A stretch of DNA of 62,339 nt, from positions 1 to 62,339 of the forward strand of contig CAYXIO010000021.1 of the NCBI GenBank assembly GCA_964465125.1. The letters are read 5' to 3'. Position numbers and translations under genes: made by a program. This document shows, piece after piece, positions 1 through 8,371 of this stretch. The stretch is from CAYOHG01 sp964465125 (GTDB lineage Bacteria > Planctomycetota > Phycisphaerae > UBA1845 > Fen-1342). Each line of letters begins with the position of its first letter. The stretch's first letter is position 1. A model generated the notes under the pieces. The model saw only the letters and a list, made by a program, of their open reading frames with translations. It ran no database searches and was not told the origin of the DNA.

Positions 1-86
1 CAGCGCCCGCCCGACGGCCGAAGCCGCCCCCCGCCGACGAGTAGCCTGGTTGCCGCGACGACTTTGTAGGACGGATATCACCGTAT

Positions 87-813
87 ATGGATGCCGAAAC
101 AAGACACCGACTCCAGCAGAATGAACTGGCCGAGGCCCTTCAGACGGCCAGCACGGTCGATCTGACCGACCGCCGATTCCTCATTCCCGCGCTGGCGATC
201 CTGGCGCTCGCGCTGGGCTACCTGGGCTACCGCTGGATGGGCGCGCAGCGCGACAAGGCGCTGCGACAGGCCTGGAACGACCTCGCGACGGCGCAGATCA
301 TCGGCGTGCCNNNNNNNNNNCGACCTGGACGCGCCGATCGCGTCCCTGCGCAGCCTGATCCATGAAAACGAAGACCCGGTCTACCAGTGCACCGCCAGCG
401 TGCGGCTGGCCAAGGCGCTGCGCATGCAGGGCGACCAGACCGCCGACAAGAGCCTGTACGACGAAGCCGCCGGTCTGCTCAGCGGCGTCATCAACCGCGG
501 CGACGTGCCCGCGGGCTTGCAGGCCACCGCGCTGTACGTCCTCGCCGAGGTCCACGAAAGCCAGCGCGACATCGACAGCGCCAAAGCGGCGTACACGCGC
601 CTGATGGACGAGCCACGCTACCTCGGCTCGCCCTTCCAGCTTCTCGCCAGGCAGCGCCTCGACAGCGTGTCCGACGTCGCCTACCAGGTCCAATTCGAGC
701 CCGGCAACCGGCCCCTCGAAACCATGCCCGCCGCGAAGCAGGACACGGCGTCGGCGCCCGCCGTCGCTGAGCCTGCCGCCGTTGGCGAGTCGGGAACGCC
801 ACAGCAGCCGTGA
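87..813 (+). CDS. Membrane-anchored TPR-like protein, split by an assembly gap
   Basis: Function not certain. A polar N-terminus of about 30 residues is followed by one hydrophobic segment (residues 31-49, FLIPALAILALALGYLGYR) and then helical repeats rich in Ala/Leu, as in single-pass TPR proteins of the YfgM/TPR_21 type that sit near the Sec translocon. The C-terminus is a Pro/Ala-rich tail. Ten Ns at 311-320 break the reading frame. Deleting the Ns joins the two halves in frame (...IIGV-P-DLDAPIAS...), so this is one gene and not a frameshift. Its TGA overlaps the GTG of the next gene, so the two are probably translated together. Confidence 0.6.
311..320. other. Scaffold gap of 10 Ns inside the TPR gene
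   Basis: Run of ten Ns. Ten is not a multiple of three and shifts the frame, whereas removing it restores one continuous reading frame. The true gap length is therefore zero or a multiple of three. Confidence 0.95.
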
Positions 814-1835
814 GCGAAGAAGACGAGATCCTCGATCGCCCGATTCCCCTCGAGGACGCCAATCTCCGACAGGTGCGGCTGCGCATCCGCCGGCGATTGC
901 CCGGGCGACGTCTGGACAGCTATCTGCACGCGCGCTTTCCGCACCTTTCGCGCACCGCGATTCAGCGGCTGATCAAGCAGGGCGCCATCACCGTCAACGA
1001 GAAAAGCAGCAAGCCCAGCTACGAGATGAACGCGGGCGACCTGATCGAGCTTACGATCCCCAACCCCGAGCCGCCCGACATCGTTCCCCAGCCGATTCCC
1101 ATTTCCGTGGTCTGGGAAGACGAATACCTGATCGCGATCAACAAGCAGGCCGGCCTCGTCTGTCACCCCGCCCACCGCGACCAGACCGGCACGCTCGTCA
1201 ACGGGTTGGCGTACTACTTCCAGCAGCTCAGCACCGGAAACGACCCGTTCCGCCCCGGCATCGTCCATCGGCTCGACAAGAACACCACCGGCATCATGCT
1301 CGTCGCAAAGAACGACGAGGCCCATTGGCGGGTCGCGATGCAGTTCGAGCGCCGCACCGTCCAGAAGACCTATCTCGCCGTCGTCGAGGGCGCGCTCGAG
1401 CTCGACGGCGACACGATCGACGCGCCCATCGGCATGCACCCGATCGTGCGCGAGAAGTTCGCCGTGATGGTGCGCGAGAACAAGATCGATATCGCCAAGC
1501 CGGCCGTCACCGCCTACGAGGTAGCCGAGCGTTTCCAGGGCTACACGCTGGTCAAGCTGTTTCCCAAGACGGGCCGCACGCACCAGCTCCGCGTGCACAT
1601 GTCGCACATCGGACATCCGATCGCCGGCGACACGCTCTACAAGGGCAGGATTGTCAGCGAGCGCTCCCTGACCGGCAGCGGCTCCGATGAGCCCATTTTC
1701 CCGCACCAGGCGCTGCACGCCTGGCGCATTCGCTTCCAGCACCCGATTCACGAGCAACCCATGGAACTCGAGGCCCCTTTCCCGGACCCGCTGCGCCATT
1801 TCGTGGCGCTGCTGCGGAGGCATCGGCGTGCCTAG
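810..1835 (+). CDS. RluA/RluD-family 23S rRNA pseudouridine synthase
   Basis: Converts specific uridines of large-subunit rRNA to pseudouridine. An N-terminal S4 RNA-binding domain (about residues 28-86, RRLDSYLHARFPHLSRTAIQ) precedes the synthase domain. The family signature HRLDKNTTGIMLVAK carries the catalytic aspartate D156, and GRTHQLRVHMSHIGHPIAGD is the usual C-terminal active-site motif. Length 341 aa is normal for RluD-like enzymes. The start is GTG at 810, overlapping the TGA of the upstream gene. The exact uridine targets cannot be told from sequence alone. Confidence 0.9.
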   Translation: MSEEDEILDRPIPLEDANLRQVRLRIRRRLPGRRLDSYLHARFPHLSRTAIQRLIKQGAITVNEKSSKPSYEMNAGDLIELTIPNPEPPDIVPQPIPISVVWEDEYLIAINKQAGLVCHPAHRDQTGTLVNGLAYYFQQLSTGNDPFRPGIVHRLDKNTTGIMLVAKNDEAHWRVAMQFERRTVQKTYLAVVEGALELDGDTIDAPIGMHPIVREKFAVMVRENKIDIAKPAVTAYEVAERFQGYTLVKLFPKTGRTHQLRVHMSHIGHPIAGDTLYKGRIVSERSLTGSGSDEPIFPHQALHAWRIRFQHPIHEQPMELEAPFPDPLRHFVALLRRHRRA

Positions 1836-3300
1836 CCCAAGCCGCACCGCGAATCCTCCCGGCGCGCGACTCGTTCGCATGCTCGGCGTCCTCGCCGCGC
1901 TGCTGATCGCCTCGACCGCCAGCGCTCAGTCGCGCGTCGATGCCGGCCGGACCGGCAGCCCGGCCGAGCAGATTCAGCGGCTGCTGCGCGGCGTTTCGGG
2001 CCGGTCGGACGTCGCCGTTGTGGCGCGCGACGTCGGCACCGGCCAAACGCTCTTTCATTCGTCGGGAAACCTGCCGCTCAAGCCCGCCAGCGTAATCAAG
2101 CTGTTCGTCACGGCGGCCGCGGTCGAGCACTTCGCCGCGGACTTCCACTTCGAGACGCGCTTTCTGCGTTCGGCCAACGAGCTCTGGGTCGTCGGTGCGG
2201 GCGATCCCGCGCTGGGCGACGAACGGCTGCTCCAGCGACGCGGCCTCACACCTAACGGACAGTTGAGCGAATGGGCACGAAAGATCGCTGAATCGTTCGG
2301 CAGCGACCCCGTGGAGCGGATCGTCCTCGATGATGACGTGTTCGATCGTCAGACCCGCCACCCGGACTGGCCGGCGGACCAGTACCAGCAATGGTACCAG
2401 GCCCCCGTCAGCGGGCTGTGTTTCAACGACAACTGCGTGGACGTTTCGCTGCGGGTCCTCGGCCGCGAGATCACGCCAATCCTCACCCCCGCGCTCCCGG
2501 CGGAGTTCGTCCGCAACGGACTGGTCCTCGGCCGCGCTCACAGGCCGACGCTTCACCGCGCGGCCGACAGCGACGTCTTCGAGCTGCGCGGCAGCCTCGC
2601 GCGAAGCGACTCGCTCGCGCCGGTTTCGATGAACCGTCCGACCGTGGTGTTTGGCTACGCGCTGGCCGACGCGCTGCGCCGGGCGGGGCTGGTTGTTTCG
2701 GGGCCGGTGGTCCGCCGGGAGCTGCCCGCCGACCACGACGCGACGCCGCTGTTCGTCGAGCGGACCCCGCTGCGCCACGTGCTGTGGCGCTGCAACAACT
2801 TCAGCCAGAACCTCTTCGCCGAATGCCTGCTCAAGGCGCTGTCGGCGTATGACGCTCACGGCGAGCGGACCGCCACGGGCTCGTGGGCTGATGGACTCGC
2901 CGCCGAGCGCGGGCTGTTGCAGCGGCTGGGCGTCGATCTGACCGACGCGCAGTTCCGCGACGCCAGCGGCCTGAGCCATGAGAATCGGGTGACGGCCGAC
3001 CAGATTGTCGCCGTGCTTGTGGCCATGAAGAAGCACCCGCGCGGCGGGGCGTTCGTGGACAGCCTGGCGCGGCCGGGCGAGGACGGCACGCTGCGACGCC
3101 GCTTCACCGAGCCGGCCCTGCGCGACCGCCTGCGCGGGAAGACCGGGACCATTCGCGGCGTGCACACGCTCGCGGGTTACCTGACGCGCACCGACGGCGG
3201 CACCTCGGCGTTCGCGATCCTGATCAACGGCGCCGCGAACGCAACGTTTCAGGCGCAGATCGTCGACGCCCTGGCGGCGATGGGGGGCCCCGCCCCGTAG
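1828..3300 (+). CDS. dacB: D-alanyl-D-alanine carboxypeptidase/endopeptidase (PBP4, peptidase S13)
   Basis: Periplasmic peptidoglycan-trimming enzyme. All three penicillin-binding motifs are present: SVIK (S88-K91, nucleophile and base), SQN (326-328) and KTG (438-440, in GKTGTIRG). The N-terminus has a signal peptide, basic then hydrophobic (MLGVLAALLIASTASAQS). I chose GTG 1828 because it overlaps the stop of the pseudouridine synthase gene and gives a basic n-region. ATG 1879 would also leave a signal peptide. Length of about 490 aa fits PBP4/DacB. The long insertion between SxxK and SxN is the usual S13 domain II/III region. Confidence 0.92.
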   Translation: MPSPSRTANPPGARLVRMLGVLAALLIASTASAQSRVDAGRTGSPAEQIQRLLRGVSGRSDVAVVARDVGTGQTLFHSSGNLPLKPASVIKLFVTAAAVEHFAADFHFETRFLRSANELWVVGAGDPALGDERLLQRRGLTPNGQLSEWARKIAESFGSDPVERIVLDDDVFDRQTRHPDWPADQYQQWYQAPVSGLCFNDNCVDVSLRVLGREITPILTPALPAEFVRNGLVLGRAHRPTLHRAADSDVFELRGSLARSDSLAPVSMNRPTVVFGYALADALRRAGLVVSGPVVRRELPADHDATPLFVERTPLRHVLWRCNNFSQNLFAECLLKALSAYDAHGERTATGSWADGLAAERGLLQRLGVDLTDAQFRDASGLSHENRVTADQIVAVLVAMKKHPRGGAFVDSLARPGEDGTLRRRFTEPALRDRLRGKTGTIRGVHTLAGYLTRTDGGTSAFAILINGAANATFQAQIVDALAAMGGPAP

Positions 3301-3314
3301 AAGCGGTCCCGGAG

Positions 3315-3407
3315 CCTCCCCCCCTCTCAGGGAGCGGTCAGGGGAGGGCGCAAGGTCGTTGGAAAACCGCCCCTCTGCCAGCCTCACCCCAAGGGGTAGA
3401 GAGGGGC
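3315..3407. terminator. Two stem-loops between convergent dacB and prfA
   Basis: CCTCCCC (3315-3321) pairs with GGGGAGG (3341-3347). Further on GCCCCTCT (3369-3376) pairs with AGAGGGGC (3400-3407), with a nested ACCCC/GGGGT. They lie between two genes that end facing each other and have no U-tract. They may serve as a bidirectional terminator or RNA-stabilising structures. Confidence 0.45.
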
Positions 3408-3420
3408 TTGGAGACAGGGT

Positions 3421-4536
3421 CTACAGACTTTCAAGCCGCTGCTTGAGATCCTTGTCGCGCATCACCTTGTGGAACGGTTCCAGCTCGCCGCGCGAGAGGA
3501 TCGCCTCGAGGTCGAACACGTCGATGCCGGCCCGGTGGTCGGTGCAGCGATTCTGGGGGAAGTTGTAGGTGCGGATGCGCTCGCTGCGGTCGCCGCTGCC
3601 GACCATGCTCTTGCGCTCGGCCGAAAGCTTGGCGCGCTGCTGCTCCTGGAAGTGCTCGTAGACGCGGCTGATGAGCACGCGGCGGGCCTTGGCGCGGTTC
3701 TTGTGCTGGCTTTTCTCGTCGCGCATCGAGACGGTGATGCCGGTGGGGATGTGCTCGAGCTTGATCGCGCTTTCGACCTTGTTGACGTTTTGGCCGCCGG
3801 GGCCGCCGGCCCGGCTGGTGTGCTCGATGACGTCCTTCTCCCAGTCGATGTCGACCGCGATCTCCTCCGGCTCGGGCATGACGGCGACCGTGGCCGCCGA
3901 CGTGTGAATGCGGCCCTGCGCTTCCGTCTCCGGCACGCGCTGCACGCGATGCCCGCCGGCTTCGAATCGCATGTTCACGTAAACTTCGTCGCCGGTGAGA
4001 TTGAGAATCGCTTCGCGCACGCCGCCGAGATCCGACGGGCTGACCGAGAGCACATCGACCTTGAAGCCGTTCGCGGCGGCGAACGCCTTGTACATGTCGA
4101 CCAGCTCGCCGGCGAACAGGGCCGCCTCGTCGCCGCCCGTCCCGGCCCGAATCTCGACCATGATGCTGCGGATGCCCGCCTCGTCGCCGGTGACCAGCTT
4201 CTCCTGGAGCTCGTGCACGATCGCGTCGCGGCGGGCCTGCACGTCCGGCAGCTCGGCCTCGGCGAGCGAGCGCAGGTCGGCGTCGCTCGAGGGATCGTTC
4301 AGAATCGCGCGCAGCTCGGCGAGCTGGCCGGTCAGCTTGCGGTATTCCAGATACGGCCGCACGATGCGCTGCATCCCGCCCAGCTCGACCGCCAGCTTGC
4401 TGATCAACGCGCCGTTCGACGCGACCTCGGGCTTGATCATCTCCTCGCTGATCGAATCGGCGCGGCGGGACAGCTCCGCGACGCGCGCCATCCACGGAGG
4501 ATCGAGCGGGCTGATTGTCTGGCTGACCGGCTCCAC
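3421..4536 (-). CDS. prfA: Peptide chain release factor 1
   Basis: Class I release factor that reads UAA/UAG stop codons and triggers peptidyl-tRNA hydrolysis. The catalytic GGQ is at residues 247-249 within SRAGGPGGQNVNKVESA. The codon-recognition tripeptide is PET (202-204, RVPETEAQGR), the PxT form of RF1 rather than the SPF of RF2. The C-terminal RIRTYNFPQNRCTDHR is typical. Length 371 aa is slightly long through a short N-terminal extension; the internal ATG at residue 16 is an alternative start. It follows rpmE on the same strand, behind a strong terminator. Confidence 0.97.
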   Translation of the reverse strand: MEPVSQTISPLDPPWMARVAELSRRADSISEEMIKPEVASNGALISKLAVELGGMQRIVRPYLEYRKLTGQLAELRAILNDPSSDADLRSLAEAELPDVQARRDAIVHELQEKLVTGDEAGIRSIMVEIRAGTGGDEAALFAGELVDMYKAFAAANGFKVDVLSVSPSDLGGVREAILNLTGDEVYVNMRFEAGGHRVQRVPETEAQGRIHTSAATVAVMPEPEEIAVDIDWEKDVIEHTSRAGGPGGQNVNKVESAIKLEHIPTGITVSMRDEKSQHKNRAKARRVLISRVYEHFQEQQRAKLSAERKSMVGSGDRSERIRTYNFPQNRCTDHRAGIDVFDLEAILSRGELEPFHKVMRDKDLKQRLESL

Positions 4537-4580
4537 CGAAGTACCGCCATTCCGGGTTGCGCGTGATGCGAAGCTGATAT

Positions 4581-4621
4581 GAAAACACTACGGCGCCGCG
4601 GAGCGGCAGTTGCCGTAGTGT
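4581..4621 (-). terminator. Rho-independent terminator after rpmE
   Basis: Perfect 10-bp stem: ACACTACGGC (4585-4594) with GCCGTAGTGT (4612-4621), and an inner GCCGC/GCGGC pairing in the loop. Read on the minus strand the stem is followed directly by TTTTC, as in intrinsic terminators. It lies between the end of rpmE and the start of prfA, so prfA needs its own promoter or read-through. Confidence 0.8.
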
Positions 4622-4639
4622 CGCTGTCGCTTCCAGGCG

Positions 4640-4879
4640 CTACTTTTCGGCTTTCGCCTTGACCTTGCCCTTGGCGAAATACTCGCCGCCGAACTTCTTC
4701 GTGAAGCGCTCGACGCGGCCGGCGGTATCCACGAGCTTCTGCTTGCCCGAGTAGAAGGGGTGGCAGGCGCTGCAGATGTCGACCTTGATCGTCGAGACCG
4801 TGGCCCGGGTCTCAAAGGTGTTGCCGCAGGCGCAATGAACCGTGGCCTTCTCGTACTTCGGATGAATGTCTTTCTTCAT
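4640..4879 (-). CDS. rpmE: 50S ribosomal protein L31, zinc (C+) type
   Basis: 79 aa protein beginning MKKDIHPKYEKATVHCACGN. It has the four cysteines of the zinc-binding C+ form (CAC near residue 16-18 and CSAC near 37-40), followed by HPFYSGKQKLVDTAGRVERF, which is diagnostic of L31. The Lys-rich tail (GKVKAKAEK) is common in this family. Because it is the zinc form, it could act as a zinc reservoir. No zinc-free paralogue is seen in the window. Confidence 0.97.
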   Translation of the reverse strand: MKKDIHPKYEKATVHCACGNTFETRATVSTIKVDICSACHPFYSGKQKLVDTAGRVERFTKKFGGEYFAKGKVKAKAEK

Positions 4880-5052
4880 ACGTCACCATCACAGGGCGCC
4901 GCCGTCCGCCGCCAGGGCGCATACCGGGGAGCCCCGGGGCGCTGGCCGACCGGCTGCACGCGAGCTACATAGTATGCGCGAAAACAGGAATCCAGGCAAC
5001 AGCAGCGCCGGGAAGGACGGCCCCGCCGGTGGTTGGGCCGCTCCGCCCCCGC

Positions 5053-5892
5053 TCAGCCATGCGGCGTCAGGACGTCATCCAGCGTGTACCAGCCCGCCGG
5101 CCGCCCCGCGAGCCAGCGGGCCGCCCGCAGCGCTCCAGCCGCGAAGACGTCGCGCGAGAAGGCCCGATGCCCGAGCGACAGCTCCTCGCCCTCGGATGCG
5201 AATCGGACCTCGTGCTCCCCCACCACTCCCCCCAGCCGAAGCGCGTGAACGCCGATTTCACCTGCTTTGCGCGGCGGGGACTGCGCGTCGCGACCGAATC
5301 GGACCTGCTCGGGATGCTCATGGGCCTGCGCCGACGCTTCTTCCGTTTGGCCCGTTCTGCCCGCCAGCACCGCGCCCAGCAGCGCCTGGGCCGTCCCGCT
5401 CGGAGCGTCGCGCTTGTGGCGGTGGTGCGATTCGACGATTTCGGCGTCCCATTCCTGCGGATCGAGCGCGGCGGCCGCTTGCCGCAGCAACGCGCGCAGC
5501 AGCGCGACCCCGAGGCTCATGTTCGCCGACCAGAGGACGGGAATCTCGTCGGCTGCCCGGCGTAGTGTTGCCAACTGATCCGGGCCGAGCCCGGTCGTGC
5601 CGCTGACGAAGCCAGTGCGGTGCGAGCGCGCCCATTCCGCCCACGCGGCGCACGCGCTCGCCGTGGTGAAGTCAATCAGCACATCGCAAGCGCCGTCTGC
5701 CGCACTGCTCGCAATCGCGACACCCAGATCCGCCACGCCGGCAACCACGCCGGCGTCGCGCCCGAGCCCTGCCGACCTCGGCGAGGTCAGCGCAGCGCAG
5801 ACTCGCAGGTCAGGCTTCCCCGCCGCCAGCCGCAACACGCTGCGGCCCATGCGTCCACAGCAGCCGGACACACCCAGCCGAATCGGGTTCAT
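5053..5892 (-). CDS. dapB: 4-hydroxy-tetrahydrodipicolinate reductase
   Basis: Lysine/diaminopimelate pathway: NAD(P)H-dependent reduction of hydroxy-tetrahydrodipicolinate. The N-terminal Rossmann motif GVSGCCGRMGRSV and the active-site block ESHHRHKRDAPSGTA are both present, as is DVLIDFTTASA. About 279 aa, the usual size. The ATG at 5892 overlaps the TGA of the upstream TPR gene (ATGA), so I rejected longer in-frame starts. No other dap genes are in the window. Confidence 0.95.
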   Translation of the reverse strand: MNPIRLGVSGCCGRMGRSVLRLAAGKPDLRVCAALTSPRSAGLGRDAGVVAGVADLGVAIASSAADGACDVLIDFTTASACAAWAEWARSHRTGFVSGTTGLGPDQLATLRRAADEIPVLWSANMSLGVALLRALLRQAAAALDPQEWDAEIVESHHRHKRDAPSGTAQALLGAVLAGRTGQTEEASAQAHEHPEQVRFGRDAQSPPRKAGEIGVHALRLGGVVGEHEVRFASEGEELSLGHRAFSRDVFAAGALRAARWLAGRPAGWYTLDDVLTPHG

Positions 5893-6197
5893 TCGAGTGT
5901 GTCCAGCAGTTCCTGCATCTCGTTGACGGTGTGCCAATCGCCCTGGGCGCGGGCTTGTCCGAGGCCGGCTTCTAACGTCGTGCGAGCGCGCTGTGAATCG
6001 CCCGCGTTCATCTCCGCGCGGGCCTTGTGGTAATACGCCGCCGAGTACTTCGGGTCGACCTCGATCGCTCGCCCGAACGCAGCCGCCGCCTGCTCGAATT
6101 GCTGGAGGTTCATGTATTCGAGCCCCAGGCCGTAGTGCGACATCGGCTCGTCGGGGGAGACCTGCGCGAGCTTCTGGAGTTGTTCCAAGCGGGTCAT
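5889..6197 (-). CDS. Small TPR protein
   Basis: 102 aa, soluble, no signal peptide. Two clear tetratricopeptide repeats: residues about 19-52 (SHYGLGLEYMNLQQFEQAAA..) and 53-86 (AAYYHKARAEMNAGDSQRA), with the usual small-residue and aromatic positions. It presumably acts as a small protein-interaction adaptor. It overlaps dapB by four bases and is probably co-transcribed with it, but a functional link to lysine synthesis is not evident. Confidence 0.75.
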   Translation of the reverse strand: MTRLEQLQKLAQVSPDEPMSHYGLGLEYMNLQQFEQAAAAFGRAIEVDPKYSAAYYHKARAEMNAGDSQRARTTLEAGLGQARAQGDWHTVNEMQELLDTLE

Positions 6198-6251
6198 CGG
6201 GTGCCTCCGCGAGTCTGCCTGTGCTGAACACGGCGCATGCCGGCCGGCCGC

Positions 6252-7205
6252 TCAGCGGATCTCGGTGAGCTGGCCGCCGCGGAAGTCATAGCCGCCGATC
6301 GGCTGATAGGATTTTCCGATTTCACGTAGGCGCTGATTCAGCGTGTCCGCGCGGGCCCGCTCGCTGCGCGCCTGGGCCGCGTCATTCTGCTTGACCAGGA
6401 ACGGCTCGGTCGCCAGAAGCTGAATGTCGCGCGGCCGATCGAGCAGCGCGCACGGCACGCCGTTCTGCATCAGATACGCGGCGGCCTTCTCGGCGTCGCT
6501 GCGTCTGCTGCGCGGGAAATACTGAATCACGAGGTAGTGATAGCCGCGCTGAAGGACCACTTGCTTCGGCTCATTGGCGGACGGGTCCGTCGGCGTCTGG
6601 GGCTTTTCACCCGCCGCCGGCGGACTCGCGTCGTCGCCCGTCGCCGCCGGACTTCCCGGCTCGACAAAGACGACTCGCGGCGGCTCGGTCGCCACCGGGC
6701 GCGGCGCGAGCGCCGCATCGCTCTTTTCCGCGGGTGCGTTCTCGGCCGAGGTGCCCGCGGAGACCGCCCGCTCGTAGAATCGCCCCGCGAAGAAGGCGAA
6801 GGCCAGCACCACGATCAGCACGCAACCGGCCACCGCCTGCGTTCGCCACTCGGTCAGGCTTGAAAGCCATCGCCCGAATTCGCTGAACGCGTCGAGCAGG
6901 CCAGGCGTCGGCGCTCCTTCCGGCATCCCCGCGGCGCCGGCGCCCGCCTCGCCCGCCCGCAGCCCGCTTGGCGAGTAATCGGGCGGCCTCTCCGCCGGCG
7001 GCCTTGGCCCATCCGCGGTTCGCCGCGCTTCCGCCCCGGTCTCGCGCGGCTCGTCGGCGAGCGCGCCCGGCCGTTCGGAAGGCGGGGCCGGCTCAGCGCC
7101 GGTGGGCGGGCGCCCCGCCGTCTTGGGCGACGAAGCCTCCGCGCTGCTCTTACGCGACGCGACTTCCAGCAACAGTGGGCGAAACTTCCGAGCGGACACA
7201 GCCAT
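6252..7205 (-). CDS. Single-pass protein with SPOR-like C-terminal domain
   Basis: The N-terminal third is Pro/Ala/Glu-rich and probably disordered and cytoplasmic. One transmembrane helix follows (AVAGCVLIVVLAFAFFAGRF), then a Pro-rich linker, then a folded domain of about 90 residues (HYLVIQYFPRSRRSDAEKAA...) whose pattern resembles a SPOR peptidoglycan-binding domain. Such topology is usual for cell-division or septal wall proteins. Start: ATG 7205 directly abuts GGAGG, whereas GTG 7199 has an ideal 6-nt spacing, so translation may really begin at 7199. Confidence 0.6.
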   Translation of the reverse strand: MAVSARKFRPLLLEVASRKSSAEASSPKTAGRPPTGAEPAPPSERPGALADEPRETGAEARRTADGPRPPAERPPDYSPSGLRAGEAGAGAAGMPEGAPTPGLLDAFSEFGRWLSSLTEWRTQAVAGCVLIVVLAFAFFAGRFYERAVSAGTSAENAPAEKSDAALAPRPVATEPPRVVFVEPGSPAATGDDASPPAAGEKPQTPTDPSANEPKQVVLQRGYHYLVIQYFPRSRRSDAEKAAAYLMQNGVPCALLDRPRDIQLLATEPFLVKQNDAAQARSERARADTLNQRLREIGKSYQPIGGYDFRGGQLTEIR

Positions 7206-7251
7206 CCTCCGTGATTGACCCTGGCTTGTCCCGAATGACCGGCGAGTCATC

Positions 7252-7279
7252 ATTGTAGACCGACATTCATCGGACACAA
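7252..7279 (-). promoter_or_regulatory. Candidate sigma70-type promoter for the SPOR-like gene
   Basis: On the minus strand TTGTGT (-35, plus positions 7274-7279), a 16-nt spacer and TACAAT (-10, 7252-7257). It lies in the 129-bp divergent gap, 47 nt before the start codon. On the plus strand of the same gap, TATACT (7288-7293) could be the -10 of the thioesterase gene but lacks a good -35. Confidence 0.4.
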
Positions 7280-7334
7280 GACGAGGCTATACTTCCGCAC
7301 AGGCGTTTGCGCCGGCGTACGTGAGAGCCACCGC

Positions 7335-7736
7335 ATGAAATCAGGGCTGGTTCCGGGATTGTCTGCCGAGATCACCGCGCGCGTTACGCCGGAGATGTGC
7401 CCGCACTTCGACGGCATGATGAAACACCCGGTCTGCGCGACGTGGACGATCGTGAACCTGATGGAGGTGGCCGGCCGCAAGCTGCTCGAGCCGTTCCTCG
7501 ACGAGCAGGAGGAGGGCGTCGGGGCGCACATCACGGTCGATCACCGCGCACCGGCGCCGATCGGCACGAGCCTGCGAGTTCGCGCCGAGGTGGAATCCGC
7601 CACCCATCGACGGCTCACCGCGCGCGTGGTTGCGCTGCACGGCGAGGTGCACGTCGCGGAGGGCCGCTTCGTGCAGATCATCCTGCCGAAGAATCATCTG
7701 CGCGAGATTCTGGGCGACGCACCGGGGGCGGGCTGA
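7335..7736 (+). CDS. Hotdog-fold thioesterase, FlK (fluoroacetyl-CoA thioesterase)-like
   Basis: 133 aa. The pattern VGAHITVDHRAPAPIGTSLRV followed by RRLTARVVALHGEVHVAEG is the core of FlK-like hotdog proteins, which hydrolyse small acyl-CoA thioesters. The FlK name does not imply fluoroacetate as substrate here; relatives are widespread and mostly uncharacterised. The ATG at 7335 is the only good start. It is a single gene transcribed away from the SPOR-like gene. Confidence 0.7.
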   Translation: MKSGLVPGLSAEITARVTPEMCPHFDGMMKHPVCATWTIVNLMEVAGRKLLEPFLDEQEEGVGAHITVDHRAPAPIGTSLRVRAEVESATHRRLTARVVALHGEVHVAEGRFVQIILPKNHLREILGDAPGAG

Positions 7737-7775
7737 GCGCGACAGACGTTTGTGAACGGACGCAATGCGAATGAG

Positions 7776-7811
7776 CAGCGGGCGCCGACCCTGCCGGATC
7801 GACGCCCGCTG
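7776..7811. terminator. Stem-loop between convergent genes
   Basis: AGCGGGCG (7777-7784) pairs with CGCCCGCT (7803-7810), extended to 9 bp by the flanking C/G, with an 18-nt loop. It lies after the thioesterase stop. A second small hairpin, GCGGCT/AGCCGC (7842-7857), lies just after the end of the next minus-strand gene. Neither has a T-tract. Confidence 0.45.
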
Positions 7812-7859
7812 TAGTCATTCAGGTGCGCTGCCGCGAACCGTGCGGCTGCTCAGCCGCGC

Positions 7860-8189
7860 CTAGCGATACACCCGCACGGTACGGCCGCGGTGGTAGACCG
7901 GGCGCGCGTGGCTGTAGTAGTGCCGCGAGACGTAGGTACGGTGGTAGACCGGGTAGCGGTCATAGACGACCACGCGCGGGCTGGGGCGGACCACCACCAC
8001 CGGGTCGTAGTAGACCGGGGCGCACCCGCCGTAGGCGACCGGCGCGTACGCCGCCGCATAGGCCGGAGCGTAGTAGTCGCGGTCGCCGTAGTAGAAGCCG
8101 AAGCTGAAGTCGCCGGCGTTGGCCGAGTTCGCCAGTGCGAATCCGCCGAACAGCGCGCCAATCAGAGTCGCCATGGTTCGCTTGGTCAT
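7860..8189 (-). CDS. Secreted Tyr/Val-rich small protein of unknown function
   Basis: 109 aa. Signal peptide MTKRTMATLIGALFGGFALANSANA, then a mature part made mostly of Tyr, Val, Pro, Arg and Ala (for example YYGDRDYYAPAYAAAYAPV and RPSPRVVVYDRYPVYHRTY). I chose ATG 8189 because it starts the signal peptide and has a purine-rich GGAAAGGG upstream; the in-frame extension to 8297 has coding of poor quality. No enzyme motif. Tyr-rich exported proteins of this kind are common in planctomycetes and may be wall or matrix components; that role is inference. Confidence 0.6.
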   Translation of the reverse strand: MTKRTMATLIGALFGGFALANSANAGDFSFGFYYGDRDYYAPAYAAAYAPVAYGGCAPVYYDPVVVVRPSPRVVVYDRYPVYHRTYVSRHYYSHARPVYHRGRTVRVYR

Positions 8190-8371
8190 TGCGCTCACCC
8201 TTTCCTTTCGGGTCCTGGCAGTCCTGCCGTCGGGCTCCATCCAACGGTCCCGAGTAGCAGACACTGGATGGACGGCCGGCGTTGGGCCCCTATTCAACCC
8301 ACTCGCGATTAGTATATCGCCCGGGCCAGGCCAAGGTCGACAACGGCCGCCGGCTTAAGGAGTTGAGCAGC

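Noticed and set aside
87..813. Frameshifted gene
   Set aside because: The frame change coincides with ten Ns and vanishes when they are removed.
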